Origin: Acidobacteriota bacterium
GTDB lineage: Bacteria > Acidobacteriota > Terriglobia > Acidoferrales > UBA7541
NCBI GenBank assembly: GCA_019239815.1
Contig: JAFAZL010000619.1
Span: 1 to 6,183, forward strand
Length of the DNA stretch: 6,183 nt
Reading direction: 5' to 3'
Within the stretch, counting starts at the first letter, position 1. The number at the start of each line of letters is the position of its first letter. Both the position numbers and the translations under genes were made by a program. Shown here one piece after another: positions 1 through 5,732 of the stretch. Under the pieces are notes generated by a model, which saw only the letters and a list, made by a program, of their open reading frames with translations, had not been told where the DNA came from and did no database searches.

Positions 1-1
1 C

Positions 2-511
2 CCCTGGACCAACGCCTCGCAATACAAAGAAAAATTCTCCAAAAAATCTCCCTTCGACGGCGGCGTCCTCGCCGTCCAGATAAATTTCCGCAACGAGTCC
101 GACGAACCCCTCCGCGTCAACCTCGACAAAATCCGCCTCAACGTCCAGATCGACGAAGACAATCGCCAGGAAGTCCCCTCGCTCACCCCCGAGCAGCTAG
201 CCGACGCTGCCCTCAAGCCGAAAACGAAGGATCCTACCGCGTCGCGTGGCCCGCGTCTTCCAGTCCCGCTCCCAAGCAAGAAAGGCGGACGCGACAAGCA
301 CTGGGAAGAACTAGAAAAAGAAGCCGACAACGCGCAAATCCCGACCAGCGTCGTCGCCCCTCACAGCACCGTCCAAGGCCTCCTTTACTTCGATCTCGGC
401 GGCCAGTTTGATCTCCTGCAAAACGCGCACCTCTACATCCCGCAAATCTCAAGGATGAATCACACCGGCACACTAACGTATTTCGACATCGACCTCTCCC
501 GCCACCAATAA
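2..511 (+). CDS. Hypothetical protein, C-terminal 169 residues (5' end outside the window)
   Basis: An open frame enters from the left edge and stops at TAA 509-511. I do not recognise the family. The visible part starts PWTNASQYKEKF. A stretch rich in alternating hydrophobic residues follows (about residues 21-50, GVLAVQINFRN then LRVNLDKIRLNV), which looks like beta strands of an immunoglobulin-like or FxLYD-type sandwich. A charged, proline-rich linker spans about 60-105 (PRLPVPLP, then KKGGRDKHWEELEKEAD). A second strand-rich part follows (about 115-167, VVAPHSTVQGLLYFDL, ending TYFDIDLSRHQ). The pattern suggests an extracytoplasmic beta-sandwich protein, but the N-terminus that would show a signal peptide is missing. 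Codon use is strongly C-ending, as in the helicase downstream, which supports a real resident gene. The reverse-strand frame over 234-530 is its shadow. Confidence 0.8.
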   Translation, partial: PWTNASQYKEKFSKKSPFDGGVLAVQINFRNESDEPLRVNLDKIRLNVQIDEDNRQEVPSLTPEQLADAALKPKTKDPTASRGPRLPVPLPSKKGGRDKHWEELEKEADNAQIPTSVVAPHSTVQGLLYFDLGGQFDLLQNAHLYIPQISRMNHTGTLTYFDIDLSRHQ

Positions 512-532
512 CATGTACGTTACTTAACATCT

Positions 533-571
533 GTCATTCTGAGGCGTCCGCAGGACGCCGAAGGATCTCAG
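533..571. repeat. Intergenic hairpin repeat ('gtcattctgag' type)
   Basis: The segment opens with gtcattctgag and closes with gaaggatctcag. Between them is a perfect 7-bp stem, ggcgtcc (543-549) and ggacgcc (553-559), with a 3-nt gca loop. The outer ctgag (539-543) and ctcag (567-571) are also mutually inverted. From general knowledge, elements that begin gtcattctgag and end gaatctcag-like recur between genes in Acidobacteriota and some other soil phyla. No T-tract follows the stem, so it is a poor intrinsic terminator despite lying 22 bp after a stop codon. Confidence 0.6.
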
Positions 572-661
572 CGCTAAACATCAGCGCCATCACCGCGCTC
601 GGTCGCCCGCTCACTCCCAAACCTTTTCCACTGCCCGTTCCAAAGCGAAAACGCATGAAGT

Positions 662-690
662 TTGCACCCCTCTTCTTCATCCTCTAAAAT
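662..690 (+). promoter_or_regulatory. Candidate sigma70-type promoter for pcrA
   Basis: TTGCAC (662-667, three of six consensus positions) lies 17 bp before TAAAAT (685-690, five of six). This would place transcription start near 697 and give a leader of about 47 nt before the helicase ATG at 744. There is no convincing Shine-Dalgarno sequence before that ATG. The box pair is a sequence match only, and the -35 is weak. Confidence 0.35.
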
Positions 691-743
691 GATCCAGCGA
701 AAAAATTTCGACGACACGCGTCGCGCGACTCACACCCATCAAA

Positions 744-3029
744 ATGCAAAATCTCCTCGACCAACTCAATCCTGAACAGCGTCGTGCCGCCGAAACCACC
801 GAAGGCCCCGTCCTCATCCTCGCCGGCGCTGGCACCGGCAAAACCCGCGCCATCACCTTCCGCATGGCCAACCTCATCGCCAACGGCACCCCCGCCGAAT
901 CGATCCTCGCCGTCACCTTCACCAACAAAGCCGCCGAAGAAATGCGCACCCGCGTTTCCAATCTCCTTCTTAAAGCCGGCGTCCCTCCCGCTACGCCGTG
1001 GCTCTCCACCTTCCATTCCCTCTGCGCCCGCCTGCTTCGCCGCGAAGCCGCCGCCGCGCAGCTCCCCAAAGATTTCGCCATCTACGACACCGACGACCAA
1101 CTCTCCGCCGTCAAGCTCGCCATGGCCAAGCTCAACATCGACTCCGAAACTCTCACCCCGCGCAACGTACTTAGCGCCATCAGCAGCGCAAAAAATCACG
1201 CCCTCACGCCGGAAAAGCTCCGCGCCGAAGCCATCGGCGGCGACGCCCGCAAAGTCGCCGACATCTACGCCGAGTACGAACGCCAGCTCAAATCCAGCAA
1301 CGCGCTCGACTTCGACGATCTCCTTCTCCGGACCGCGCAGATGCTCCGCTTCAATCCGCAAGTCCGCGAAAAATGGCAGAACCGCTTCCAATATCTCCAC
1401 GTCGACGAATATCAGGACACCAACCGCGTCCAGTACGACCTGATGCGCCTCCTCACAAACGCGAAGCAAAACGTCTGCGTCGTCGGCGATGAAGATCAGT
1501 CCATCTATCGCTGGCGCGGCGCCGATGTCTCCATCCTGATGAGCTTTTCGCGCGACTTTCCCGCCGCGAAAGTCATCAAGCTCGAACGCAACTACCGCTC
1601 CACCCAAAATATTCTCGACGCCGCGGGCGCCGTGGTCGCCAACAATCCCGATCGCCTCGGCAAATCACTCAGCGCCGAAAATGGCGCCGGCACCAATCTC
1701 AAATACTTCGAAGGCCGCGACGCCACCGCCGAAGCCGAATACGTCGCCGGCGAACTCCAGCGCATCCTCGACGACGACTCCTCGCTCACCTGCGCCGTCG
1801 AATACCGCACCAACTTTCAATCCCGCGCGTTCGAAGACGTCTTCCGTCGCCGCGGCATCCGCTACAAACTTGTCGGCGGCTTCAGCTTCTACAATCGCGC
1901 CGAAGTCAAAGACGCGCTCGCCTACGTTCGCCTCGCGCTCCATCCCGAAGACGATGTCTCGCTCCTCCGCGTATTAAACGTTCCGCCGCGCGGCATCGGC
2001 AAAACCACCGTCGACGCACTCCGCGAGACTGCTCGCACCGATAACACTCCCATCTGGGACGCCATCAACAAATTCGTCTCCGGCGAATCCGGCGGCCGCG
2101 CCGTCGCCCCACTGCGTGCTTTCCAGGATTTGATCGCGAAGTTACAGGACAACTACCTGAAGATGGACCCGCCCAAATTCCTCGGCAGCGTCCTCGAAGA
2201 CACCGGCTACATGGAGATGTTGAAGGACCGCAACACGCCCGACGACGTCGCCCGCATCGAAAACCTCGAGGAACTCTCGCGCGCCATCGCCGAAAGCGAA
2301 GAATCCGGCGAAGATTTTAGCGACTTCCTCGACGCCGCCGCTCTCGTCAGCGACGCCGATCAGTACGAAGACAAACCCGGCGTCACTCTAATCACGCTGC
2401 ACAGCACCAAGGGCCTCGAGTTCGATCACGTATTCCTCACCGGCATGGAAGAAGGCATCTGCCCCCACAGCCGCTCGTTCGACGATCCGAAAGGCATTGA
2501 AGAAGAGCGCCGTCTGGTCTACGTCGGCATGACCCGCGCCCGCAAATCGCTCACGCTCACTCGCGCCTTCTACCGCCGCATCTTCGGCAACGAGCAACAG
2601 CTTCGCGCCTCGCTTCCGTCGCGTTTCCTCGCCGAAGTCCCGAGCGAACTCGTAGACACCGTCCGCGGCTCCATGGCCGAAATCGGTCAAACCCGCCGCT
2701 ACGAACCCGACCCCGAATACTCATACTCCCCCGAAGAATTCGCCCGCCGCGTCCGCGGTACTCTGCCGCCAAGCCGTACGCCCGCTCGCAGCACTTCGAC
2801 TCCGTCGAAAACGCCAAGCTTCGGCAAGTCCGCCTCCTCCTTCGCCTTCGGCAAAAAATCCGCAGGCTCCGACCCCATGCTCGGCCAAAAAGTCCGCCAC
2901 CCCGAATACGGCGTAGGCACCGTCGTCGCCGTCGAAGGCGACGAAGACGACCGCAAACTCGCCGTCACCTTCCCCGGCCGCGGCACCAAAAAATTCATCG
3001 AACGCTACGCCCAACTCACCCAAGCCTAA
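744..3029 (+). CDS. pcrA: ATP-dependent DNA helicase PcrA/UvrD (superfamily 1A, 3'-5')
   Basis: This cytoplasmic helicase unwinds DNA 3' to 5' in nucleotide excision and mismatch repair, replication restart and removal of recombinase filaments. All SF1A motifs are visible: the Q-motif region LNPEQRRAA (8-16); Walker A GAGTGKT (28-34, Lys33); Ia AVTFTNKAAEEM (56-67); Ib STFHSLCARLLR (88-99); Walker B VDEYQD (220-225); III GDEDQSIYRWRGAD (248-261); IV LERNYRS (280-286); V TLITLHSTKGLEFD (548-561); VI EEERRLVYVGMTRARKSL (586-603). After a Ser/Thr/Pro-rich linker (about 675-705) comes a Tudor-like domain (about 713-758, GQKVRHPEYGVGTVV). In PcrA and UvrD this domain binds RNA polymerase, linking repair to transcription. 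At 761 residues the length is normal. The N-terminus matches the family start, so ATG 744 is preferred, although no clear Shine-Dalgarno is seen. PcrA and UvrD names are interchangeable here. One oddity is Glu353 in AVEYRTN, where the family usually has a hydrophobic residue. Confidence 0.97.
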   Translation: MQNLLDQLNPEQRRAAETTEGPVLILAGAGTGKTRAITFRMANLIANGTPAESILAVTFTNKAAEEMRTRVSNLLLKAGVPPATPWLSTFHSLCARLLRREAAAAQLPKDFAIYDTDDQLSAVKLAMAKLNIDSETLTPRNVLSAISSAKNHALTPEKLRAEAIGGDARKVADIYAEYERQLKSSNALDFDDLLLRTAQMLRFNPQVREKWQNRFQYLHVDEYQDTNRVQYDLMRLLTNAKQNVCVVGDEDQSIYRWRGADVSILMSFSRDFPAAKVIKLERNYRSTQNILDAAGAVVANNPDRLGKSLSAENGAGTNLKYFEGRDATAEAEYVAGELQRILDDDSSLTCAVEYRTNFQSRAFEDVFRRRGIRYKLVGGFSFYNRAEVKDALAYVRLALHPEDDVSLLRVLNVPPRGIGKTTVDALRETARTDNTPIWDAINKFVSGESGGRAVAPLRAFQDLIAKLQDNYLKMDPPKFLGSVLEDTGYMEMLKDRNTPDDVARIENLEELSRAIAESEESGEDFSDFLDAAALVSDADQYEDKPGVTLITLHSTKGLEFDHVFLTGMEEGICPHSRSFDDPKGIEEERRLVYVGMTRARKSLTLTRAFYRRIFGNEQQLRASLPSRFLAEVPSELVDTVRGSMAEIGQTRRYEPDPEYSYSPEEFARRVRGTLPPSRTPARSTSTPSKTPSFGKSASSFAFGKKSAGSDPMLGQKVRHPEYGVGTVVAVEGDEDDRKLAVTFPGRGTKKFIERYAQLTQA

Positions 3030-3085
3030 CGATCATCGTGTAGCGGCCTGTTGTCCCGCCATTCCCCGCTCCCACATCTGGCTTT

Positions 3086-3180
3086 TGTAGGGGCGGGGCT
3101 TGCCCCGCCCGTCCGTCGCGTCTTGCCGCGATCGATCGCGCAGCCCCTCATCTGCGGGCGCAGCGCTGCTGCGCTCTACA
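3086..3180. repeat. REPIN-like symmetric element: two inverted hairpins around a palindrome
   Basis: The 95-bp element starts with tgtag (3086-3090) and ends with its inverse ctaca (3176-3180). The left hairpin is a perfect 9-bp stem, gggcggggc (3091-3099) and gccccgccc (3102-3110), with a 2-nt loop. The right hairpin is a perfect 7-bp stem, gcgcagc (3158-3164) and gctgcgc (3168-3174), with a 3-nt loop. Read inwards from each end, both arms are 26 nt, begin TGTAG and end GCCCG, and agree at 15 of 26 positions. The centre holds a perfect 14-bp palindrome (3127-3140, cgcgatcgatcgcg) almost exactly on the axis. Known REPINs are two REP hairpins in inverted orientation, mobilised by RAYT transposases. 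This layout fits, but no RAYT gene is present here. A possible decayed third arm begins with tgtag at 3039. Confidence 0.65.
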
Positions 3181-3234
3181 TCCGCACAAACAAAGAACGG
3201 GAAGCAGGGTTCTGGCAGCTAATCCTTCGAACCC

Positions 3235-3252
3235 GGCAGCCTTCTGGTTGCC
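3235..3252 (+). other. Hairpin upstream of the small membrane-protein gene
   Basis: ggcagcc (3235-3241) pairs with ggttgcc (3246-3252) around a ttct loop, giving seven pairs including one G-U. It ends 30 bp before the ATG at 3283. A weaker inverted pair, gggttc (3207-3212) and gaaccc (3229-3234), lies just before it. No T-run follows, so it is not a standard terminator. It could be a leader structure or another repeat remnant. The rest of 3181-3282 shows nothing recognisable, and no tRNA fold was found. Confidence 0.35.
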
Positions 3253-3282
3253 CAAGCAGCGGCTCTCGGCTATCGTTTCCGC

Positions 3283-3669
3283 ATGTCAGCATCTATGGCA
3301 TGGCTTGCCCGCGACTTAATCTCAGTGGTGTTGGCTCTGCCTGTTGTTCTCCTATGGATTCGGGTGATCGTTCCAATCCTAGTCCGGCCCTTTGGCATTC
3401 CGATTCGCCCGAGTTTCATGGGTGGGCGTGAATGGCGCGAAGACATACAGCGGCTCGCACCCCTGAGCAGTGTCCTCGTGTTCGGCGTCCTGATGGTTGG
3501 TATCGGGATGATCTTGGCCACATTGGTCATGAGATTCGTGGACTGGAAGCTATTCGGTCAGCCATGGCATTTCATATCCCTTCGCGACCTGGTGTATGGA
3601 ACAATTCTGTGGGCCATCGTCAGCGTCTTGATCGTGATCTCCAAGACCGACACGAAAACTTCTGGCTAA
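3283..3669 (+). CDS. Small hypothetical inner-membrane protein, three predicted helices
   Basis: I do not recognise this 128-residue protein. Three hydrophobic stretches long enough to cross the membrane are visible: about 11-33 (LISVVLALPVVLLWIRVIV), 62-84 (SSVLVFGVLMVGIGMILATLV) and 103-119 (LVYGTILWAIVSVLIVI). Between the first two lies a basic loop with GGREWREDIQR (48-57). The C-terminus is short and polar (KTDTKTSG). Hydrophobic patterning in only this frame, and the lack of such order in overlapping frames, support it as coding. No Shine-Dalgarno is evident before ATG 3283; Met5 (3295) is an alternative start. It lies between two repeat elements, so it appears to be a stand-alone accessory gene. 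Codon use is mixed at the third position, unlike the C-rich helicase, which may mean a different history. Confidence 0.6.
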   Translation: MSASMAWLARDLISVVLALPVVLLWIRVIVPILVRPFGIPIRPSFMGGREWREDIQRLAPLSSVLVFGVLMVGIGMILATLVMRFVDWKLFGQPWHFISLRDLVYGTILWAIVSVLIVISKTDTKTSG

Positions 3670-3702
3670 ACCTCACGCCCGCTAACCGGATGATCTGGGC
3701 TT

Positions 3703-3760
3703 CAAGTCCTGGTTAACGGGGTAACCGGATACATCCGATAATCCGACTTCTCGGGATTTG
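3703..3760. repeat. Two-stem folded repeat, copy A
   Basis: The core 3716-3755 matches 5854-5893 at 30 of 40 positions without gaps; acggggtaaccgg and cgacttctcggg are the best-conserved parts. Outer arms 3703-3712 (caagtcctgg) and 3751-3760 (tcgggatttg) pair throughout if G-U is allowed. An inner stem pairs 3717-3720 with 3734-3737. Both stems use exactly the same register as in copy B. A further taaccggat is repeated at 3683-3691 and 3722-3730. The element begins 33 bp after the membrane-protein stop. No T-run follows, so terminator function is doubtful. Confidence 0.55.
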
Positions 3761-3817
3761 TCTAGTTCCATTTACGCCGCAAGCCCGTTTCCGAGGGTGT
3801 AGAATCGCCGGCATCGA

Positions 3818-3916
3818 ATGAAGGCCAACGAGAACGCGAAACGATTGCTATTCCAGGTGCGACCGGGAGAGTGGTTGCTGGCCGTGAGCACTGCAAGAAG
3901 CGTCTTCACTCAATGA
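3818..3916 (+). CDS. Possible small ORF, 32 residues, first in an ATGA-overlap chain
   Basis: ATG 3818 opens a 32-codon frame (MKANENAKRLLFQVRPGEWL...) ending at TGA 3914-3916, which overlaps the ATG of the next small ORF as ATGA. There is no Shine-Dalgarno. A possible -10 box, TAGAAT (3800-3805), lies close enough that the message could be nearly leaderless, but no -35 was found. The peptide has no hydrophobic helix or known motif. It could be a true small protein, a leader peptide, or the surviving N-terminus of a decayed gene. The frame is short enough to arise by chance, so the call rests on the overlap arrangement. Confidence 0.3.
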   Translation: MKANENAKRLLFQVRPGEWLLAVSTARSVFTQ

Positions 3917-3981
3917 ACGAGTTCATAAGTCACCTTTCGCTTCCGACTTTGTCTGGATTGCTGGAGATGAAGCCCCAATGA
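3913..3981 (+). CDS. Possible 22-residue coupling ORF between two genes
   Basis: ATG 3913 overlaps the stop of the upstream small ORF (ATGA, 3913-3916). Its own TGA at 3979-3981 overlaps the ATG of the 160-residue gene (ATGA, 3978-3981). The peptide is MNEFISHLSLPTLSGLLEMKPQ, printed here only as MNEFISHLSL plus twelve further residues. Two consecutive four-base overlaps are the usual layout of translational coupling, which suggests ribosomes could reinitiate along the chain. No ribosome site is visible before it. The peptide is too short to judge by composition, so chance is a serious alternative. Confidence 0.3.
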   Translation: MNEFISHLSLPTLSGLLEMKPQ

Positions 3982-4460
3982 CGGACCACACACTCATCCT
4001 GGCTGGACTGATTGTCGGCTGCATTGGATTGGGTGTCACAGGAATAGGTGTCTACTTTGGCGCAGGCAGTTTCTTCTATCAGAGGAAGCAGGCGGACATT
4101 GCGGAGAAGGACTTCACCAGCCGCATGGAAGAGCAACGTCTCGATGCTGAATGGATCGAGAGGTACGAAAAACTTGCTCGCCAACTTCAACGCATCAATC
4201 CAAAGCTACAAGTAATGGACCCCTACACCAAGCAGACCTTTGTAATTTTCGATGAGATGTTTCCGAACCCGTTCTTCAGAAGGACGCTGCTTGAAACTGT
4301 AATCAGTATCGATCAATCAGAAACAAGATTCGTCAGGAGAGACCTTCGACCACACGAGTTGAAGCAACCTTATCTACGTGACAAAGTTGCCGAGGCTGAG
4401 CGCTGTATCGCCGAGTTCAGAAAGAAGCATCCGAGACTTCCCGCCTACATGGGTGACTGA
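3978..4460 (+). CDS. Hypothetical protein with one N-terminal membrane helix and a cytoplasmic coiled-coil-like domain
   Basis: This 160-residue protein is not one I recognise. Residues about 6-28 (LILAGLIVGCIGLGVTGIGVYF) form one glycine-rich membrane helix. It is followed by a positive patch (YQRKQ, 34-38), which suggests the C-terminal part faces the cytoplasm. Residues about 36-73 are charged and helical with coiled-coil character (DIAEKDFTSRMEEQRLDAEW). The remainder is a small soluble domain with TFVIFDEMFPNPFFRR (87-102) and a basic helical tail (DKVAEAERCIAEFRKKH). ATG 3978 is chosen because ggaga lies 10 nt before it (3963-3967) and because hydrophobicity starts at once. It may be translated together with the two overlapping small ORFs upstream. 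It converges on the DinB pair. The single anchored helix plus coiled coil is common among accessory hypotheticals; no function is assigned. Confidence 0.75.
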   Translation: MTDHTLILAGLIVGCIGLGVTGIGVYFGAGSFFYQRKQADIAEKDFTSRMEEQRLDAEWIERYEKLARQLQRINPKLQVMDPYTKQTFVIFDEMFPNPFFRRTLLETVISIDQSETRFVRRDLRPHELKQPYLRDKVAEAERCIAEFRKKHPRLPAYMGD

Positions 4461-4625
4461 AGCCCATCCCAATCACCGAGAAATACGATTATCTCCGTTG
4501 ATTTAAGTATTACAACAATCTAACTTATCGCGAAGTTAATCACCAAGCGGTCAGAAAGCTGAATCGAATACCCTGATCGGATTTTTGCAGCGAGAACCGT
4601 TTTGAATTGTGGCGACGCACAACTC
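4461..4625. other. Convergent AT-rich spacer, no gene seen
   Basis: This 165-bp gap separates the converging stop codons of the hypothetical gene and the first DinB gene. It is clearly richer in A and T than its flanks. The only structure seen is taactt (4521-4526) with aagtta (4533-4538) around a 6-nt loop. A weak bidirectional terminator is possible, but no T-run adjoins the stem. Confidence 0.4.
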
Positions 4626-5168
4626 CTACCGTCTTGAGACATTCATATCGATCAACTCCGCTATCTTTGCCAGGTGATGGTCATCGTGCTCGGCGACAAA
4701 ATACAAATGATCCACGAGCCGCATCGGCTGCTTGAGACGCGGATGCAGGCTGGTTCGCGCAAAAACGTCAGGTTCAAATGTTTTCAGACGTTCCACCAAG
4801 CGAAGCCGTGCCGTGCGGAAGCCAACCAGAATCGCCGCCAATTCTTGGGCATTATGGTTGGCTTCATGGGTCTTGCTGTTACTCAAGTCCGCCGCGGTGA
4901 GCGCGCCTCGTTCGGTAAGGAAATCATCCACACGTGCCATCCACAGAGGTTCGAGATCGAGCAAGTGGCCCGCGTGTTCTTGGGCTGACCACTTTTCCTG
5001 CGGCTTGCCGACCAACATATCGGTCGTCGTTTTGCCCAATATCTCTTCCAGGCGTGGCGGCGCGCCCTGCAGGCGAACGCACACGTTCGGGTACTGCTCC
5101 AAGGGAAAAGTGAAGGCGAACTTCCGCTCGAACCACGCTGGAACGTTGCTGGATAACGGGCGGCGCAA
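4626..5168 (-). CDS. DinB/YfiT-superfamily protein (putative metal-dependent), second gene of the pair
   Basis: This 180-residue protein has the DinB-superfamily layout, a four-helix bundle that holds a divalent metal through three histidines. Characterised relatives transfer or hydrolyse thiol cofactors (bacillithiol and mycothiol S-transferases, maleylpyruvate isomerase types), but many members are uncharacterised and the reaction here is unknown. The candidate ligands are His68 in KWSAQEHAGHLLDLE (59-73), His161 and His165 in EHDDHHLAKI (160-169). The spacing His-x4-Glu and the EHxxHH block match the neighbouring gene exactly. There is no signal peptide, so the protein is cytoplasmic. The start is TTG at 5168-5166, supported by gggag (5179-5175) six bases upstream and by an upstream in-frame region without a better start. 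It lies 60 bp after the other DinB gene on the same strand, so an operon is likely. Confidence 0.85.
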   Translation of the reverse strand: MRRPLSSNVPAWFERKFAFTFPLEQYPNVCVRLQGAPPRLEEILGKTTTDMLVGKPQEKWSAQEHAGHLLDLEPLWMARVDDFLTERGALTAADLSNSKTHEANHNAQELAAILVGFRTARLRLVERLKTFEPDVFARTSLHPRLKQPMRLVDHLYFVAEHDDHHLAKIAELIDMNVSRR

Positions 5169-5174
5169 ATTATG

Positions 5175-5179
5175 CTCCC
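5175..5179 (-). promoter_or_regulatory. Ribosome binding site that decides the TTG start of the second DinB gene
   Basis: On the minus strand gggag is followed by six bases (cataat) and then TTG. The good spacing, and the absence of an in-frame ATG nearby, make TTG the best start for this gene. Confidence 0.5.
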
Positions 5180-5228
5180 ACCATAGTCCGATCTGAACAG
5201 CGAATCTTTAGTGCAGCGGCCATAAAAA

Positions 5229-5732
5229 TCAATCCACCGCGGCGCGCGAACGGACTTCTTCGGAGGTTAGGCCATAGAGTGGCGGCGTGGCGACGCCGAG
5301 CAATGAGAAGTAAACGTAAAGTTGTCCTCGATGATGTATCTCGTGTTCGACCATCAAGCGCAGCCACTTCCACGTAGTGATTTGGGCATTATCAGGTGTT
5401 TTGCACTTCTTCTGTAGATCTTCGTCGGTGAGTCGTCCGAAGATTTCCATCGATTCCGCGTGCAAGCGCTCCACGAATGCCATCACATCGTCGTAACCGG
5501 CCGCCAGTTCTTTTCCGTGCGTGGAGTAACGCGCCGGATGACCATGCACGTTTTCCGCCCAAATATATCGTTCCGTCACGGCCAAATGCCGCAACAGATC
5601 GCCAAAAGTAAACTTGCCCGGTGCGTAGGTCCAATCGATCTTGTCCGGCGGAATACACCGGGCCACGCGCATAGTGCGCTCCCGCACATTGCCAAAATAA
5701 TGAAGGAATGGGCCGATCGTCCGAATCTCCAT
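5229..5732 (-). CDS. DinB-family protein (putative metal-dependent), first gene of the pair
   Basis: This 167-residue protein has typical DinB length. The predicted three-histidine metal site is His49 in TFGDLLRHLAVTE (42-54) and His130 plus His134 in MVEHEIHHRGQL (127-138). The EHxxHHRGQ signature is characteristic of the superfamily. Tyr56, Trp58 and a conserved Trp/Leu helix before the second histidine block complete the usual helical bundle. The family includes thiol S-transferases and damage-inducible proteins of unknown role; I cannot name a substrate. No signal peptide or membrane helix is present. ATG 5732-5730 is the chosen start. A ggagg (5740-5736) lies only three bases before it, tighter than usual, so the true start may be reached inefficiently or lie slightly further in (Met21). 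It leads the probable two-gene operon with the gene ending at 4626. No SOS (LexA-like) box was recognised upstream. Confidence 0.9.
   Translation of the reverse strand: MEIRTIGPFLHYFGNVRERTMRVARCIPPDKIDWTYAPGKFTFGDLLRHLAVTERYIWAENVHGHPARYSTHGKELAAGYDDVMAFVERLHAESMEIFGRLTDEDLQKKCKTPDNAQITTWKWLRLMVEHEIHHRGQLYVYFSLLGVATPPLYGLTSEEVRSRAAVD

Noticed and set aside
543..559. Rho-independent terminator for the first gene
   Set aside because: The stem is strong but is followed by gaagg rather than a T-run, and the flanks match a repeat element.
689..775. 28-codon ORF from ATG 689 overlapping the start of pcrA
   Set aside because: It has no ribosome site, overlaps the probable -10 box, and its translation shows no pattern.
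784..1443. Plus-strand frame of 219 codons inside pcrA
   Set aside because: The translation is Pro/Ser/Ala-rich in the +1 frame of a clear helicase, typical of GC-rich shadow frames.
684..1607. Long minus-strand frame (307 codons) antisense to pcrA
   Set aside because: It is a by-product of the strong C-ending codon bias of pcrA. It is a low-complexity Gly/Ala/Glu/Asp/Val-rich translation with no motif. The shorter antisense frames at 677-1081, 1592-1943, 2388-2690 and 2699-3023 are rejected for the same reason.
3201..3252. tRNA-like 'gggttc...cgaaccc' segment
   Set aside because: Only a weak inverted pair and one hairpin are seen. No cloverleaf, acceptor stem or anticodon loop can be built.
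3051..3431. 126-codon plus-strand frame after pcrA
   Set aside because: It reads straight through the REPIN-like element and overlaps the membrane-protein gene in another frame. It has no hydrophobic or motif pattern.
3432..3716. 94-codon frame overlapping the small membrane protein
   Set aside because: It is rich in Arg, His and Trp with no order, and is out of frame with the better-supported membrane protein. It runs into the folded repeat.
4674..5196. Plus-strand frames antisense to the second DinB gene
   Set aside because: The minus-strand frame has the complete family signature with correctly spaced histidines and a ribosome site. The plus-strand translations have none.
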